The notes under the pieces: generated by a model
What the model was told of the DNA's origin: nothing
Database searches by the model: none
What the model saw: the letters and a program-made list of their open reading frames with translations, nothing else
Program-made: the position numbers and the translations under genes
NCBI RefSeq assembly: GCF_046614695.1
Contig: NZ_JBKKHQ010000017.1
Span: forward strand, 1-64,000
DNA: 64,000 nt
Source of the DNA: Pokkaliibacter sp046614695
Lineage (GTDB): Bacteria; Pseudomonadota; Gammaproteobacteria; Pseudomonadales; Balneatricaceae
Reading direction: 5' to 3'
Part shown: positions 26,933 through 36,092 of the stretch, one piece after another
Layout: every line of letters starts with the position of its first letter
How positions within the stretch are numbered: the stretch's first letter is position 1

Positions 26933-26960
26933 AAAAAAGCAGCCCTAAGGCTGCTTTTTT
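26933..26960. terminator. bidirectional terminator between tetR and algC
   Basis: GCAGCC / GGCTGC with a four-base loop is flanked by six A and six T residues, so it can stop transcripts from both convergent genes. Confidence 0.92.
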
Positions 26961-27001
26961 GCTTTCTGCATCAGTGTTTTTGCACTGACTGATAACCTCA
27001 C

Positions 27002-28396
27002 TTATTCGTGAGGAATCACCAAGCTGTCATCCACTTCGCTCAGACGCGACTGGAACAGATCACGAATACGGTTCAGCGCCGTATCGTTTTCGGCTTCAAA
27101 GCGCAGTACCAGCATCGGCGTGGTGTTAGAGCAACGCACTAAGCCCCAGCCATCAGGGAAGTCAACGCGCACACCGTCGATGGTGGATTTCTCGCCACCG
27201 GGGAAATCCAGCTTCTGCAGGGCTTCAACGATGGGGAACTTGCTGGCATCGGTGACTTCGATGTTGATTTCGGGAGTGCTGACATCTTCCGGGAAACCGG
27301 CGAACAGGGTTTCGCTGTCCTTGGTTTGCTTGGCCAGAATTTCCAGCAGACGCGCGGCAGCATAGAGGCCGTCATCAAAGCCGTACCAGCGTTCCTTGAA
27401 GAAGATGTGGCCGCTCATCTCGCCGGCCAGTAGCGCGCCGGTTTCTTTCATCTTGGCTTTCACCAGTGAGTGGCCGGTTTTCCACATCAGCGCACGGCCA
27501 CCGGCCTCTTCGATAGCAGGCGCCAGCAGTCGTGAGCATTTCACGTCAAAAATGATGGTGGCATCGGCATTGCGTGAGCAGACGTCCTGAGCAAACAGCA
27601 TCATCAGGCGGTCAGGATAAATCACGTGGCCGGTGTTGGTGATCACGCCGACACGGTCGCCGTCGCCATCAAAGGCCAGACCCAGATCCGCATTGTTGGC
27701 TTTAACAGCAGCAATACAGTCTTTCAGGTTTTTCAGTTTGCCGGGATCGGGATGGTGATTCGGGAAGTTGCCGTCGATCTCGGTGAACAGCGGAATAATC
27801 TCGGCACCGATTTCCTTGATCAGGCGGGGGCCCAGATCACCGGTCACACCGTTACCGCAGTCCACGACCACCTTCAGCGGGCGGTCCAGTTTGATGTCGC
27901 CGGTGATGCGGGCGACGTAGTCATCAATGATGGCCACTTCACGGGAGTTGCCCTGACCTTCACTGAAGTCTTTTTCATCGATACGGCGGTACAGATCGCT
28001 GATCTGATCGCCTGACAGGGTTTCGCCAGCCAGGACAATCTTGAAACCGTTGTAGTCCGCCGGATTGTGGCTGCCGGTGACCATAACGCCGGACGGAATG
28101 CCAAGGGTGTAAGTGGCGAAATACAGCACAGGCGTGGGCACCATGCCGATATCGACCACGTCCTGACCCGCCGCACGCAGACCTTCCATCAGCGCGGTGG
28201 ACAGGCTGGGGCCGGAGAGTCGACCGTCACGACCGACCACAATGGCTTTCTCGCCACGGGCGGTATTTTCTGAGCCGATGGCCAGGCCGATCTGATAAAC
28301 GATGCTTTCATTCAGGGTGTTACCGACCACGCCACGGATGTCGTAGGCGCGGAAGATGGATGCATCAACAGCCGAAAAGGGAGTGTATTGGCTCAT
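27002..28396 (-). CDS. algC: phosphomannomutase/phosphoglucomutase
   Basis: The 464-residue alpha-D-phosphohexomutase has the phosphoserine loop TGSHNPADYNG (S109), metal loop DGDGDR and sugar-binding loop GEMSGH, plus the C-terminal phosphate-binding domain (RCSNTTPM). It interconverts mannose or glucose 1- and 6-phosphates for exopolysaccharide and LPS precursors. The order coaBC-dut-algC is conserved in pseudomonads and relatives, where argB often follows; here a convergent tetR replaces it. AAGGA precedes the ATG. Confidence 0.95.
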   Translation of the reverse strand: MSQYTPFSAVDASIFRAYDIRGVVGNTLNESIVYQIGLAIGSENTARGEKAIVVGRDGRLSGPSLSTALMEGLRAAGQDVVDIGMVPTPVLYFATYTLGIPSGVMVTGSHNPADYNGFKIVLAGETLSGDQISDLYRRIDEKDFSEGQGNSREVAIIDDYVARITGDIKLDRPLKVVVDCGNGVTGDLGPRLIKEIGAEIIPLFTEIDGNFPNHHPDPGKLKNLKDCIAAVKANNADLGLAFDGDGDRVGVITNTGHVIYPDRLMMLFAQDVCSRNADATIIFDVKCSRLLAPAIEEAGGRALMWKTGHSLVKAKMKETGALLAGEMSGHIFFKERWYGFDDGLYAAARLLEILAKQTKDSETLFAGFPEDVSTPEINIEVTDASKFPIVEALQKLDFPGGEKSTIDGVRVDFPDGWGLVRCSNTTPMLVLRFEAENDTALNRIRDLFQSRLSEVDDSLVIPHE

Positions 28397-28496
28397 AGCG
28401 GTTCCTTGTCTTTAAATCCTGCAATCATGCCCGAAGGCTGTGAATGACGTGTTACCAGCAACGTGTTGTGGGGCGCCCGGCGCCCGCTAACCTCTG

Positions 28497-28955
28497 TTAT
28501 TGGCGTCCGGAATGGCCAAAACCACCGTCGGCACGCTCAGAGGTGTGAAATTCATTAACGATTTCCCATTCGGCCTGTACGACAGGCACCAGTACCATCT
28601 GGGCAATGCGCTCACCGGGTTCGATGGTGAAGCTGCTCTGACCGCGGTTCCAGCAGGACACCATCAGCTGACCCTGATAATCCGAATCAATCAGGCCGAC
28701 CAGATTGCCCAGTACGATGCCGTGTTTATGACCCAGACCGGAGCGGGGCAGGATCATGGCGGCCAGGTTGGGGTCCTGAATATAGATGGCCAGGCCGGTG
28801 GGAATCAGCCGGGTTTCACCCGGCGCCAGGGTCAGGGCTTCATCCAGTACCGCACGCAGGTCAAGGCCTGCGCTGCCTTCGGTGGCATAGGAAGGAAGCG
28901 GGAATTCATTGCCGATGCGCGGGTCGAGTACTTTTACTTGAAGGTTCTTTTTCAT
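28497..28955 (-). CDS. dut: dUTP diphosphatase
   Basis: The 152-residue trimeric dUTPase has the five family motifs, including AGLDLRA, PRSGLGHKHGI, GLIDSDYQG, GERIAQMV and a C-terminal GGFGHSGR arm that closes over the substrate. It converts dUTP to dUMP and pyrophosphate, keeping uracil out of DNA. It is 30 bases downstream of coaBC and about 100 upstream of algC, in the usual operon order. Confidence 0.96.
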   Translation of the reverse strand: MKKNLQVKVLDPRIGNEFPLPSYATEGSAGLDLRAVLDEALTLAPGETRLIPTGLAIYIQDPNLAAMILPRSGLGHKHGIVLGNLVGLIDSDYQGQLMVSCWNRGQSSFTIEPGERIAQMVLVPVVQAEWEIVNEFHTSERADGGFGHSGRQ

Positions 28956-28985
28956 ACGTGATTCAGGCGTCTTTAAGTCGGTCGC

Positions 28986-30251
28986 TCAGGCAGGGGAAAC
29001 AGGCTCAGACGTCGTCGCCTGAGCACCCGGATGATAGTAGGCCTCGGCCAGATGACGAATCAATTGGCGGGCCAGTAAGGTCTTGGAGGTCTGTGGCAGT
29101 GTCAGCACGTGGTGCTCACGGACCAGGGTCACAGCGTTTTCGTCGCTGTTAAAGCCGATACCGGGCGCGGACACATCATTGGCGATGACCATATCCAGCT
29201 TTTTGCGCTGGAGTTTGTCCTGCGCATAGCCGACCACATCCTGGGTCTCGGCGGCAAAGCCCACGGTAAAGGGGCGAAGATCCGGCGCCAGTGCGGCCAC
29301 GGTGGCGACGATATCCGGGTTCTTCACCAGTTTGAGGCTGAGCCCGTCCGTGTCTGCCTGCTTTTTCATTTTCTGGTCGGCAACCGCGTCGGCGCGGTAA
29401 TCGGCGACGGCTGCTGAGGCGATAAAAATATCGCAGCCGGCAATGCCGTCCAGCGCGGCCTGCAGCATTTGCTCGGCGGTTTGTACATCAACGCGCTCAA
29501 CGCCCGCAGGCGTCGGCAGGCTGACCGGGCCGGCAATCAGGCGCACCTGCGCACCGGCGGCGGCGGCGGCTTCGGCCAGGGCAAAGCCCATCTTGCCGGA
29601 GGAATGATTGCTGATATAGCGCACCGGGTCGAGGGCCTCGCGGGTGGGGCCGGCGGTAATCCAGACGGATTTGCCAGTCAGTACGCCTTTGTTTTGTCCC
29701 AGCTCCTGCGCCAGTGCGGTGACGATCAGCTCAGGCTCCAGCAAGCGTCCGGGGCCAATATCACCGCAGGCCTGGCTGCCGGAATCCGGCCCGAGCAGAT
29801 GCCAGCCAAGGCTGACCAGGGTGGCGACATTGCGCTGGGTCCGGGCATCGCGCCACATGGCCTGATTCATCGCCGGGGCAATAAAGACCGGCGCTTCACA
29901 GGCGAGGCTCAGGGTGGTGAGCAGGTCATCGGCCATCCCGGCAGCAAAGCGGGCGATGATATTCGCCGTGGCCGGGGCGATCAGCAACACATCGGCCCAG
30001 CGTGCCAGTTCGATATGGCCCATGCCCTGTTCGGCATCTTCATCCAGCAGGTGCTGATGCACCGGGTTACCGGAGAGTGCCTGAAAGGTCAGCGGGGTCA
30101 CAAATTCCGCGCCGCCCTGGGTCAATACCACGCGGACTTCAGTGCCCGCCTTGATCAGCAGACGAGTCAGCTCGGCGCTTTTGTAGGCTGCGATGCCGCC
30201 GGCCACGCCGAGCAGAATGCGCTTGCCCTGAAGAGGAGAGGAGAGTGTCAC
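28986..30251 (-). CDS. coaBC: bifunctional phosphopantothenoylcysteine decarboxylase / phosphopantothenate-cysteine ligase
   Basis: I prefer GTG 30251, 6 bases after GAGG, over a TTG at 30269; it gives 421 residues. The N-terminal FMN decarboxylase (CoaC) shows GVAGGIAAYK and PAMNQAMW. The C-terminal ligase (CoaB) follows after about residue 190 with the GPTREALDPVRYISNHSSGKMG region. Together they make 4'-phosphopantetheine for coenzyme A. It is the first gene of coaBC-dut-algC and divergent from radC. Confidence 0.95.
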   Translation of the reverse strand: MTLSSPLQGKRILLGVAGGIAAYKSAELTRLLIKAGTEVRVVLTQGGAEFVTPLTFQALSGNPVHQHLLDEDAEQGMGHIELARWADVLLIAPATANIIARFAAGMADDLLTTLSLACEAPVFIAPAMNQAMWRDARTQRNVATLVSLGWHLLGPDSGSQACGDIGPGRLLEPELIVTALAQELGQNKGVLTGKSVWITAGPTREALDPVRYISNHSSGKMGFALAEAAAAAGAQVRLIAGPVSLPTPAGVERVDVQTAEQMLQAALDGIAGCDIFIASAAVADYRADAVADQKMKKQADTDGLSLKLVKNPDIVATVAALAPDLRPFTVGFAAETQDVVGYAQDKLQRKKLDMVIANDVSAPGIGFNSDENAVTLVREHHVLTLPQTSKTLLARQLIRHLAEAYYHPGAQATTSEPVSPA

Positions 30252-30467
30252 TCTTGGCCTCGTACACAATGTGGGAAAAGTAGCAGACTACCACAAGTTG
30301 CTGACGGGTTGAGCCAGCATCCTGCGCCAAGGCTTTACATGGCGTTTCAGTCCGGGCATAAATCTCCCGAAGAGAGGCCACTGCCACGGAGAAAGGCGAG
30401 TGTGGTGACTCTTCCTGCCCAGGCTGCCTGTGCAGCTTACTTACCCTGCGTGAAAGAAGGACAAGGA

Positions 30468-31142
30468 ATGTCGATTCGAGACTGGCCTGCGGATGAGCGT
30501 CCGCGGGAAAAATTACTGGTGTCTGGCGCTCAGACCCTGACCGATGCCGAGTTACTGGCGATTTTTCTGCGTACCGGCGTGACCGGCAAAAGCGCGGTGG
30601 ATCTGGCGCGGGATTTATTGCAGCGCTTTGGCAGCTTGCGCGCCCTGTTGGTGGCCGAGCAAAAAGACTTTTGCGCCGCTCATGGGTTGGGTAGTGCCAA
30701 GTTTGCCCAGTTACAGGCGGTGCTGGAGATGGGCCGTCGCCATCTCAGCGAAACCCTCAAGCGCGAGCAAGGCTTCACCTCACCGCAGAGTGTGCGCCAT
30801 TTCCTCTTGTCGCAACTGCGTGATCAGCAACGGGAAGTTTTCCTCGGGCTCTTTCTCGATAGTCAGCACCGGCTGATCAGCCATGAAATTCTGTTCCAGG
30901 GCACCATCGACTCGGCCACCGTTCATCCGCGTGAAGTGGTCAAGGCAGCGCTGCGGCACAACGCTGCGGCGGTGATTGTCGCCCATAACCATCCTTCCGG
31001 CGTGGCCGAACCCAGTCAGGCGGATGAACGCATCACCCTTAGATTAAAAGAGGCGTTAACGCTGGTGGATGTCCGCTTGCTGGATCATTTCGTGGTGGGA
31101 GATGGCGAGGTTGTGTCGCTGGCGGAGCGTGGCTGCTGCTAG
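30468..31142 (+). CDS. radC: RadC-family JAB-domain protein
   Basis: ATG 30468 starts the family sequence MSIRDWPADERPREKLL; the much longer open frame upstream is antisense to coaBC. The 224-residue protein has a helix-hairpin-helix-like N-terminus and a JAMM/MPN metalloprotease-like domain with HNHPSGVAEPSQAD. The biological role of RadC remains uncertain despite its name. Divergence from coaBC is a conserved arrangement. Confidence 0.94.
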   Translation: MSIRDWPADERPREKLLVSGAQTLTDAELLAIFLRTGVTGKSAVDLARDLLQRFGSLRALLVAEQKDFCAAHGLGSAKFAQLQAVLEMGRRHLSETLKREQGFTSPQSVRHFLLSQLRDQQREVFLGLFLDSQHRLISHEILFQGTIDSATVHPREVVKAALRHNAAAVIVAHNHPSGVAEPSQADERITLRLKEALTLVDVRLLDHFVVGDGEVVSLAERGCC

Positions 31143-31164
31143 TGGTGAGTGATGAACCCAATAA

Positions 31165-31191
31165 AAAACGGCCTGTTGAACAGGCCGTTTT
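31165..31191. terminator. terminator between radC and the antiporter gene
   Basis: ACGGCCTGTT pairs with AACAGGCCGT, with A-run and T-run flanks, so it can serve both convergent genes. Confidence 0.9.
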
Positions 31192-31219
31192 GCGTTAGCG
31201 CCAGGGAATACTGGCGGGA

Positions 31220-32203
31220 TCAGCTGGCGACGATGGTCGTGGTGATCAGATAGCCAGTGTAGGCGGCATAAGCCAGCGCCAGCAGTAGCCCTTCAAAGCG
31301 GTTAATGCGACCGGGCTTGCCCCGGAAACCGTAACCCAGAACAAAAAGGGACAGTGTCAGCACCAGCATTACCGACCAGTCGCGATGCAGCACCAGCTGA
31401 TCGACCTCCAGCGGATGAATGGCCGCCGCAATGCCGACCACGGCCAGAGTATTAAAGAGGTTGGAGCCGATCACATTACCGAGCGCCAGATCATGCTCGT
31501 TCTTGCGAATCGCAATCAGGGAGGAAGCCAGCTCTGGCAGTGAGGTGCCGATCGCGACGATGGTCAGGCCAATCACCAGATCACTCACGCCCAGCGATTG
31601 AGCAATGCTCACCGCACCCCAAACCAACAGGCGGGAGCTGGCAATCAGTACCACCAGACCAATCACCAGCCACATCAGGGCTTTTTTGATCGGCATGTCG
31701 GCGCTGCTTAGCTCTTCATCGACGCTTTCACCGAGAGGGTCTTTCTTCTCCTTCATGCCGTGCCAGATGCTCCAGCCCATCAGGAAGAAGAACACCAGCA
31801 ACAGCACTGCCGCATCCGCACGACTGAGATCACCATCCATCAGCTGAACACCGGACAACAGGGTGATTACCAGCAGCACAGGCAGCTCTTTTTTCAGAAT
31901 CTGGGAGTGCACGGCAATGGGGCTGATCAGCGCCACAATACCGAGGATCAAGGCAATATTGGTGATGTTGGAGCCGTAGGCATTACCCAATGCCAGGCCT
32001 GGACTGCCATCCATCGCGGCCAGCGCTGAGACCACCATTTCCGGGGCCGAGGTGCCAAAGCCGATGATCACCATACCGATAAGCAGGGGAGGCATGCCGA
32101 AATGGCGTGCGGTGGAGGCTGCGCCATCCACGAATTTGTCGGCACTCCAGACCAGAAGGGCAAGGCCGACGAGGATAGCAAGACTGGGAAGTAGCATAGT
32201 CAT
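31220..32203 (-). CDS. calcium/sodium antiporter (CaCA family, YrbG-like)
   Basis: The 327-residue membrane protein has two homologous five-helix halves with the alpha-repeat signatures GFGTSAPEMVVS and AIGTSLPELASSL, the ion-binding segments of cation/Ca2+ exchangers. A charged cytoplasmic loop (KEKKDPLGESVDEELSSAD) divides the halves. It should exchange Na+ or H+ for Ca2+ across the inner membrane. It is a single gene; ATG at residue 3 is an equally possible start. Confidence 0.92.
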   Translation of the reverse strand: MTMLLPSLAILVGLALLVWSADKFVDGAASTARHFGMPPLLIGMVIIGFGTSAPEMVVSALAAMDGSPGLALGNAYGSNITNIALILGIVALISPIAVHSQILKKELPVLLVITLLSGVQLMDGDLSRADAAVLLLVFFFLMGWSIWHGMKEKKDPLGESVDEELSSADMPIKKALMWLVIGLVVLIASSRLLVWGAVSIAQSLGVSDLVIGLTIVAIGTSLPELASSLIAIRKNEHDLALGNVIGSNLFNTLAVVGIAAAIHPLEVDQLVLHRDWSVMLVLTLSLFVLGYGFRGKPGRINRFEGLLLALAYAAYTGYLITTTIVAS

Positions 32204-32529
32204 TTCTCAGCGATACAGGGCGACAACTGACACGGAATACCTCCACCTGGCCGCCCGTGGCAGGTGTTGGCATCCCGGGTCTCATCGACCTGTGCTGAGT
32301 ATTACCGAAGCGTCAGAGCAACGTGTCGGAGAACTCAGGAACAAGCGCGGCGACCACAGGCAACTTTGTCGTTACCCGGAGACTGTTGACCACCGCCCTG
32401 ACAACGGTCAGGTGATTACTCCCCCAAGAAGTCGCACGAATCTAGCAGATGTACCGATTGAGGCCAAGGTTTGAGAGCCCTTGGCCTGTCGAAAAAGGAT
32501 GGGATTTCGTTGGCAAAGACGCAGGCGAG
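32204..32529. other. intergenic region with one hairpin
   Basis: These 326 bases carry no convincing gene. AGGCCAAGG (32461-32469) and CCTTGGCCT (32479-32487) form a perfect 9-base stem with a 9-base loop and no T-run on either strand. It could be the end of the minus-strand antiporter leader or an RNA structure. Confidence 0.4.
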
Positions 32530-32940
32530 TTAGCCCGAACTGCTTTTGCTCAGGCTGCTTTGACGACTGCGGTCGCGTTTGGTGCGGGCCACCATGATGT
32601 CGCGTTCCTGCTGCTCTTGTTGACGTAGCAGCTCCTGCTGGCGCTGGCGACGTTCCACGGCGGCGCGACGGGCAGAGTCGCGCATGGCCGCTTTGCGCGT
32701 GGCCATGATGCTGGTGGACTGGGTTTCACCCTGCGCCTGTGCGCGCTCCGGCTCGGTAAATTCCTGGCCCGAGGTATCGCGTTCATTGTGCAGCGTGGCC
32801 CAGGCTTTGGCTCGCGCCTCGTCGACAGGCATGCCCTGACGCTCAAAATGTCCCGCCAGATGGGAGACCTTGCGTTTCTGGGTTTCGGTATAGAGAGACT
32901 GCGCGGCTGGTGAAGCCAAAACTTTCAAAGCAGGTGCCAT
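32530..32940 (-). CDS. hypothetical charged coiled-coil protein
   Basis: The 136-residue protein has a small N-terminal module (KRKVSHLAGHFERQGMPVDEARAKAWATLHNE). This resembles the short helical motif seen at the start of many uncharacterised and plasmid-associated small proteins. A long Arg/Gln-rich segment (residues about 80-125) follows, predicted by eye to be a coiled coil and likely nucleic-acid binding. GGAGGT stands 5 bases before the ATG, so it is probably translated well. I do not recognise a named family. Confidence 0.75.
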   Translation of the reverse strand: MAPALKVLASPAAQSLYTETQKRKVSHLAGHFERQGMPVDEARAKAWATLHNERDTSGQEFTEPERAQAQGETQSTSIMATRKAAMRDSARRAAVERRQRQQELLRQQEQQERDIMVARTKRDRSRQSSLSKSSSG

Positions 32941-33074
32941 TACTACCTCCTCTCTTGCCTGATAGCGGTAAGCTCCTCTTAGTAGGGATGCTACGCCGCG
33001 ATCACAAGCCAGACCAAAGCATCTTTGGTCGAATGTTCTACACTAACCCCTGAGGTCTATCTCACTGCCCGGTA

Positions 33075-33755
33075 TTACAGCGGGCGTTGCCAGAGGCTGG
33101 CCAGCCAGGGCTGTTGTTCGAAGGGGAGTCCGGTAGGGCGAAAATAGTGATCAAGGTAGCTAAAACCGGCGGTTTCGAGGTAGCGACGCCACTGTTCAAG
33201 ATCATGCCAGACGCCGTAGCGTTCCCCCTGAAAGCCTTCCTGATTCTGGCCGCGGGGGTTGGAGCTAAACAACACGCCACCGGGACGCAGACTCTGGAAC
33301 AACTGCTGCAATGCTGCTGGCAGATGGGAGCTGGGAATGTGAAACAGTACAGCGTTGGCAAAGATGCCATCAAAACGCCCGGCGGGCAGATCAAGCGACA
33401 GCAGGTTCTGATGCCAGACCTCGCAGCCGGAGTGCTCGCGGGCCATCTCGACAAAGCGGGGAGTGCCATCAAGACCGACAGGTGCGTGCCCCTGGGCCTT
33501 GAACGCCATCAGGTCACGACCCGGGCCGCAGCCAATGTCGAGAATTCGCTGGCCGGGGGTAGTGGGAAGGGCGCTCAGCAGAGCATCAATGTTCTGGCGG
33601 ACATCATGGTCACGTGTTGCCGCCCAGAATTGTTCGGAAGTGCTCTGATAGTGCGACAGGGTGCGCGAACTGGCCGCATCCATCGTGGCGGAGTGCGGTG
33701 CATCAGCACCGGAGCCTGAAAGGTTGTGTTGATCAGAAGAAGTGTCCGCCGCCAT
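33075..33755 (-). CDS. class I SAM-dependent methyltransferase
   Basis: The 226-residue enzyme has motif I LDIGCGPGRD (about 71-80), the acidic residue of motif II in GLDGTPRF, motif IV FDGIFANAVLFHIP and motif post-I/V GGVLFSSNPRG. The order is typical of the methyltransferase-11/25 group. An extra 55-residue N-terminal segment precedes the Rossmann core. The substrate is unknown. It is a single gene, divergent from the GGDEF gene. Confidence 0.88.
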   Translation of the reverse strand: MAADTSSDQHNLSGSGADAPHSATMDAASSRTLSHYQSTSEQFWAATRDHDVRQNIDALLSALPTTPGQRILDIGCGPGRDLMAFKAQGHAPVGLDGTPRFVEMAREHSGCEVWHQNLLSLDLPAGRFDGIFANAVLFHIPSSHLPAALQQLFQSLRPGGVLFSSNPRGQNQEGFQGERYGVWHDLEQWRRYLETAGFSYLDHYFRPTGLPFEQQPWLASLWQRPL

Positions 33756-33949
33756 GGTGCCTCGCCAACAGTGTCTACAATAATTGCCACGCCCAGCCGA
33801 CCCGCTGAGCGCGTAACAGGGTGATACAGCCTCACAGTGTTTTATGGCTGTGGTTGTCTGGCATTAGGGTGCCACGACTTTTATTCTGATCAAGGCCTCT
33901 GTGAGTTGTGGATAGCAGAGAAACGGAACCATCGACAAGGAACGACCGC

Positions 33950-35617
33950 GTGAGTGACGAACTCCGTGAGCAGCTACGTAATCTGCACAAAAGCTATGTT
34001 GCCAGCCTCGGCCCGGAGCTGATGTCTCTGCGGCACAAGGCTGAATGTCTCGGACAGGATGCCGGTGAAGATGCCCAGTTACTGGGCGAGCTTTATTTAA
34101 GCATGCACCGGCTGACTGGCTCGGCCGGCTCCTTCGGTTTGCCTGCCCTGAGTGACCGCGCCCGTGCGCTGGAGCATTTTCTGGCAGACATGGGCTGTGA
34201 GTCTGTCACTGCGTCCGAGTTGGCTAAACCACTGGCGCAGGATCAGTGTCAGCTGATTGTCGATGCCCTGAAGGGCATGAGCCGGGAAGTGAAACCGGTG
34301 GATGATCCGCTGGCAGTATTTGAAGCCTCGGAGGCTGCCAGTCAGGAAAATTATCAACTGCTGATTATTGATGAGAATGTCAAAGTCGGTAAGTCCATGG
34401 CCTCGGCACTGGAATCCTTCGGCTACGATGTCGCCCTGAGCCCGACCATTGCCGATGGCGCAGTACAGCTACAGAACCTTGCGCCCGATGTCATGATTCT
34501 CGGCCATTCCCTGACCCTCGCGCAGCAATCCATCGACGAGACCTTGCGTCAGCTCAACAGTGGCGAACTGCCCGAGGTGCCGGTGATGCTGGTGGGCGAG
34601 AGCAAGGATTTCCATACGCTGCTGGAAGTGGTGCGCGCCCCGGTGATTGGTTACTTTCAGCGCCCGGTCGATATGCCGCGTTTGCAGAACCGGCTGGAGC
34701 GCTTCCTGAACGTGCGCCGGGGCGTACCCTACCGCATTCTGATTATCGATGATGACCGCATGCTGGCGCGGCGCTATGAGCTGGTGCTGAAACTCGCCGG
34801 CATGGATGTCAGCGTGGTTTCCGAGGTGGAGCGCTCCCTTGAGGTGATTGCCTCTTTCCACCCGGATGTGATTCTGGTTGACCTCAATATGCCGGGCTGC
34901 AGCGGCCCTGAACTGGCGCGGATTATTCGCCTGCATGATGAGTGGCTGCGTATCCCCATCCTGTATGTGTCCTCGGAAACGGACCTTGATGTGCAGAACG
35001 ATGCCCTCAGTCAGGCCGGGGATGATTTCGTCACCAAACCCATCAGTGATGACAGCCTGACGGCAACCCTGCGAGCCCGCGCTGCGCGCTCCCGTGAGCT
35101 GTCAGAAGCGATCACCCGTGACAGCCTCACCGGGCTGATCAAGCACGCGGCAATCAAGGAACAGCTGGAAATCGAAATTGCCCGGGCTCAGCGGCAGAGC
35201 TATGCGCTGGCGGTGGTGATGATCGATATCGACCACTTCAAGAAGGTCAATGACACCTACGGCCATGCATCGGGGGATCTGGTGATTCGGGCGCTGGCCA
35301 ACCTGTTGCGCCAACGCCTGCGCCGCACGGACTTTGTCGGGCGATACGGCGGTGAGGAATTTGTGGTGATTTTGCCCCAGTGCGATCACCTCGAAGCCTT
35401 CAAGCGTATTGATGCCATTCGTTGTGACTTCGCGGAGCTGAGCTTTCAGGACAGCGGCCGCTCCCACCGTGAAACCTTCAGTGCCGGTGTGGCCTGTCTG
35501 GCCGCGAACAATCGCCGGGAGGCTGATGTGGAAACGCTACTGGAACAGGCGGACGCCGCTCTTTATGACGCCAAGAGCGCAGGCCGTAATCAGGTACAGC
35601 CAGAAAAGGCTAACTGA
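33950..35617 (+). CDS. HPt-REC-REC-GGDEF diguanylate cyclase
   Basis: I choose GTG 33950, 8 bases after AAGGA, over GTG 33908. The 555-residue protein starts with an HPt domain whose phosphohistidine lies in MHRLTGSAGSFG (about residue 53). The first receiver (about 140-255) lacks the phosphoacceptor: the position reads DVMILGHS, Gly for Asp. The second receiver is complete (IIDDDR, VILVDLNMPG, lysine in VTKPI). The C-terminal GGDEF domain has an active GGEEF loop (RYGGEEFVV), so it should make cyclic di-GMP. No kinase gene adjoins it; a phosphorelay partner must lie elsewhere. Confidence 0.92.
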   Translation: MSDELREQLRNLHKSYVASLGPELMSLRHKAECLGQDAGEDAQLLGELYLSMHRLTGSAGSFGLPALSDRARALEHFLADMGCESVTASELAKPLAQDQCQLIVDALKGMSREVKPVDDPLAVFEASEAASQENYQLLIIDENVKVGKSMASALESFGYDVALSPTIADGAVQLQNLAPDVMILGHSLTLAQQSIDETLRQLNSGELPEVPVMLVGESKDFHTLLEVVRAPVIGYFQRPVDMPRLQNRLERFLNVRRGVPYRILIIDDDRMLARRYELVLKLAGMDVSVVSEVERSLEVIASFHPDVILVDLNMPGCSGPELARIIRLHDEWLRIPILYVSSETDLDVQNDALSQAGDDFVTKPISDDSLTATLRARAARSRELSEAITRDSLTGLIKHAAIKEQLEIEIARAQRQSYALAVVMIDIDHFKKVNDTYGHASGDLVIRALANLLRQRLRRTDFVGRYGGEEFVVILPQCDHLEAFKRIDAIRCDFAELSFQDSGRSHRETFSAGVACLAANNRREADVETLLEQADAALYDAKSAGRNQVQPEKAN

Positions 35618-35642
35618 GGCTTTACGGCTGTACCGTCTTGCT

Positions 35643-35882
35643 TTAGCGATGGGCCATCAGCCTCATCGCACCGCTAATCATCGACAATACAGCCACAATG
35701 ACGATGCGGGTTTTCGAGCGGAAGGCATAGGTTTTGCCTTCGCGTTTTGCATAAAAATCGCCTGTTGCTGCCAAAAACCAGATGGCCGGGCAGAAAAACA
35801 ACACGAAAATCACTAACGCCCAGCGCTTGCGATACCAGGGGATATCAGCGTAATCGATATCGACGAAGTCCAGATTATCCAT
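35643..35882 (-). CDS. small membrane protein of unknown function
   Basis: The 79-residue protein has an acidic N-terminus (MDNLDFVDIDYADIPWYRKR) and two hydrophobic segments (about 22-40 and 57-72) joined by a basic loop. I do not recognise a named family. It ends 25 bases after the convergent GGDEF gene. Confidence 0.7.
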   Translation of the reverse strand: MDNLDFVDIDYADIPWYRKRWALVIFVLFFCPAIWFLAATGDFYAKREGKTYAFRSKTRIVIVAVLSMISGAMRLMAHR

Positions 35883-36092
35883 TGCAGACAGGGTTCACCT
35901 TCCATCGATACGGTGATGAAGGGCAGATTATGCAAACCGACACTTTATTTATGCATTAATGATCTTAATATGCAGTTTTATATCCAGATTAGTTCTATTA
36001 GCATGGTGACTATTAACTCCCCAACACATTGCTAATTCTGTCTGAGCGAAAGCGCCTGTGGCGTGTTTTGCCAGCGACCACTGGAGTCACCG

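Noticed and set aside
29469..31142. Long plus-strand open frame (557 codons) ending in RadC
   Set aside because: Its first 333 codons are antisense to coaBC; RadC family sequence begins at ATG 30468.
32052..32474. 140-codon plus-strand frame beside the antiporter gene
   Set aside because: Half overlaps the antiporter antisense; composition is not protein-like and there is no ribosome-binding site.
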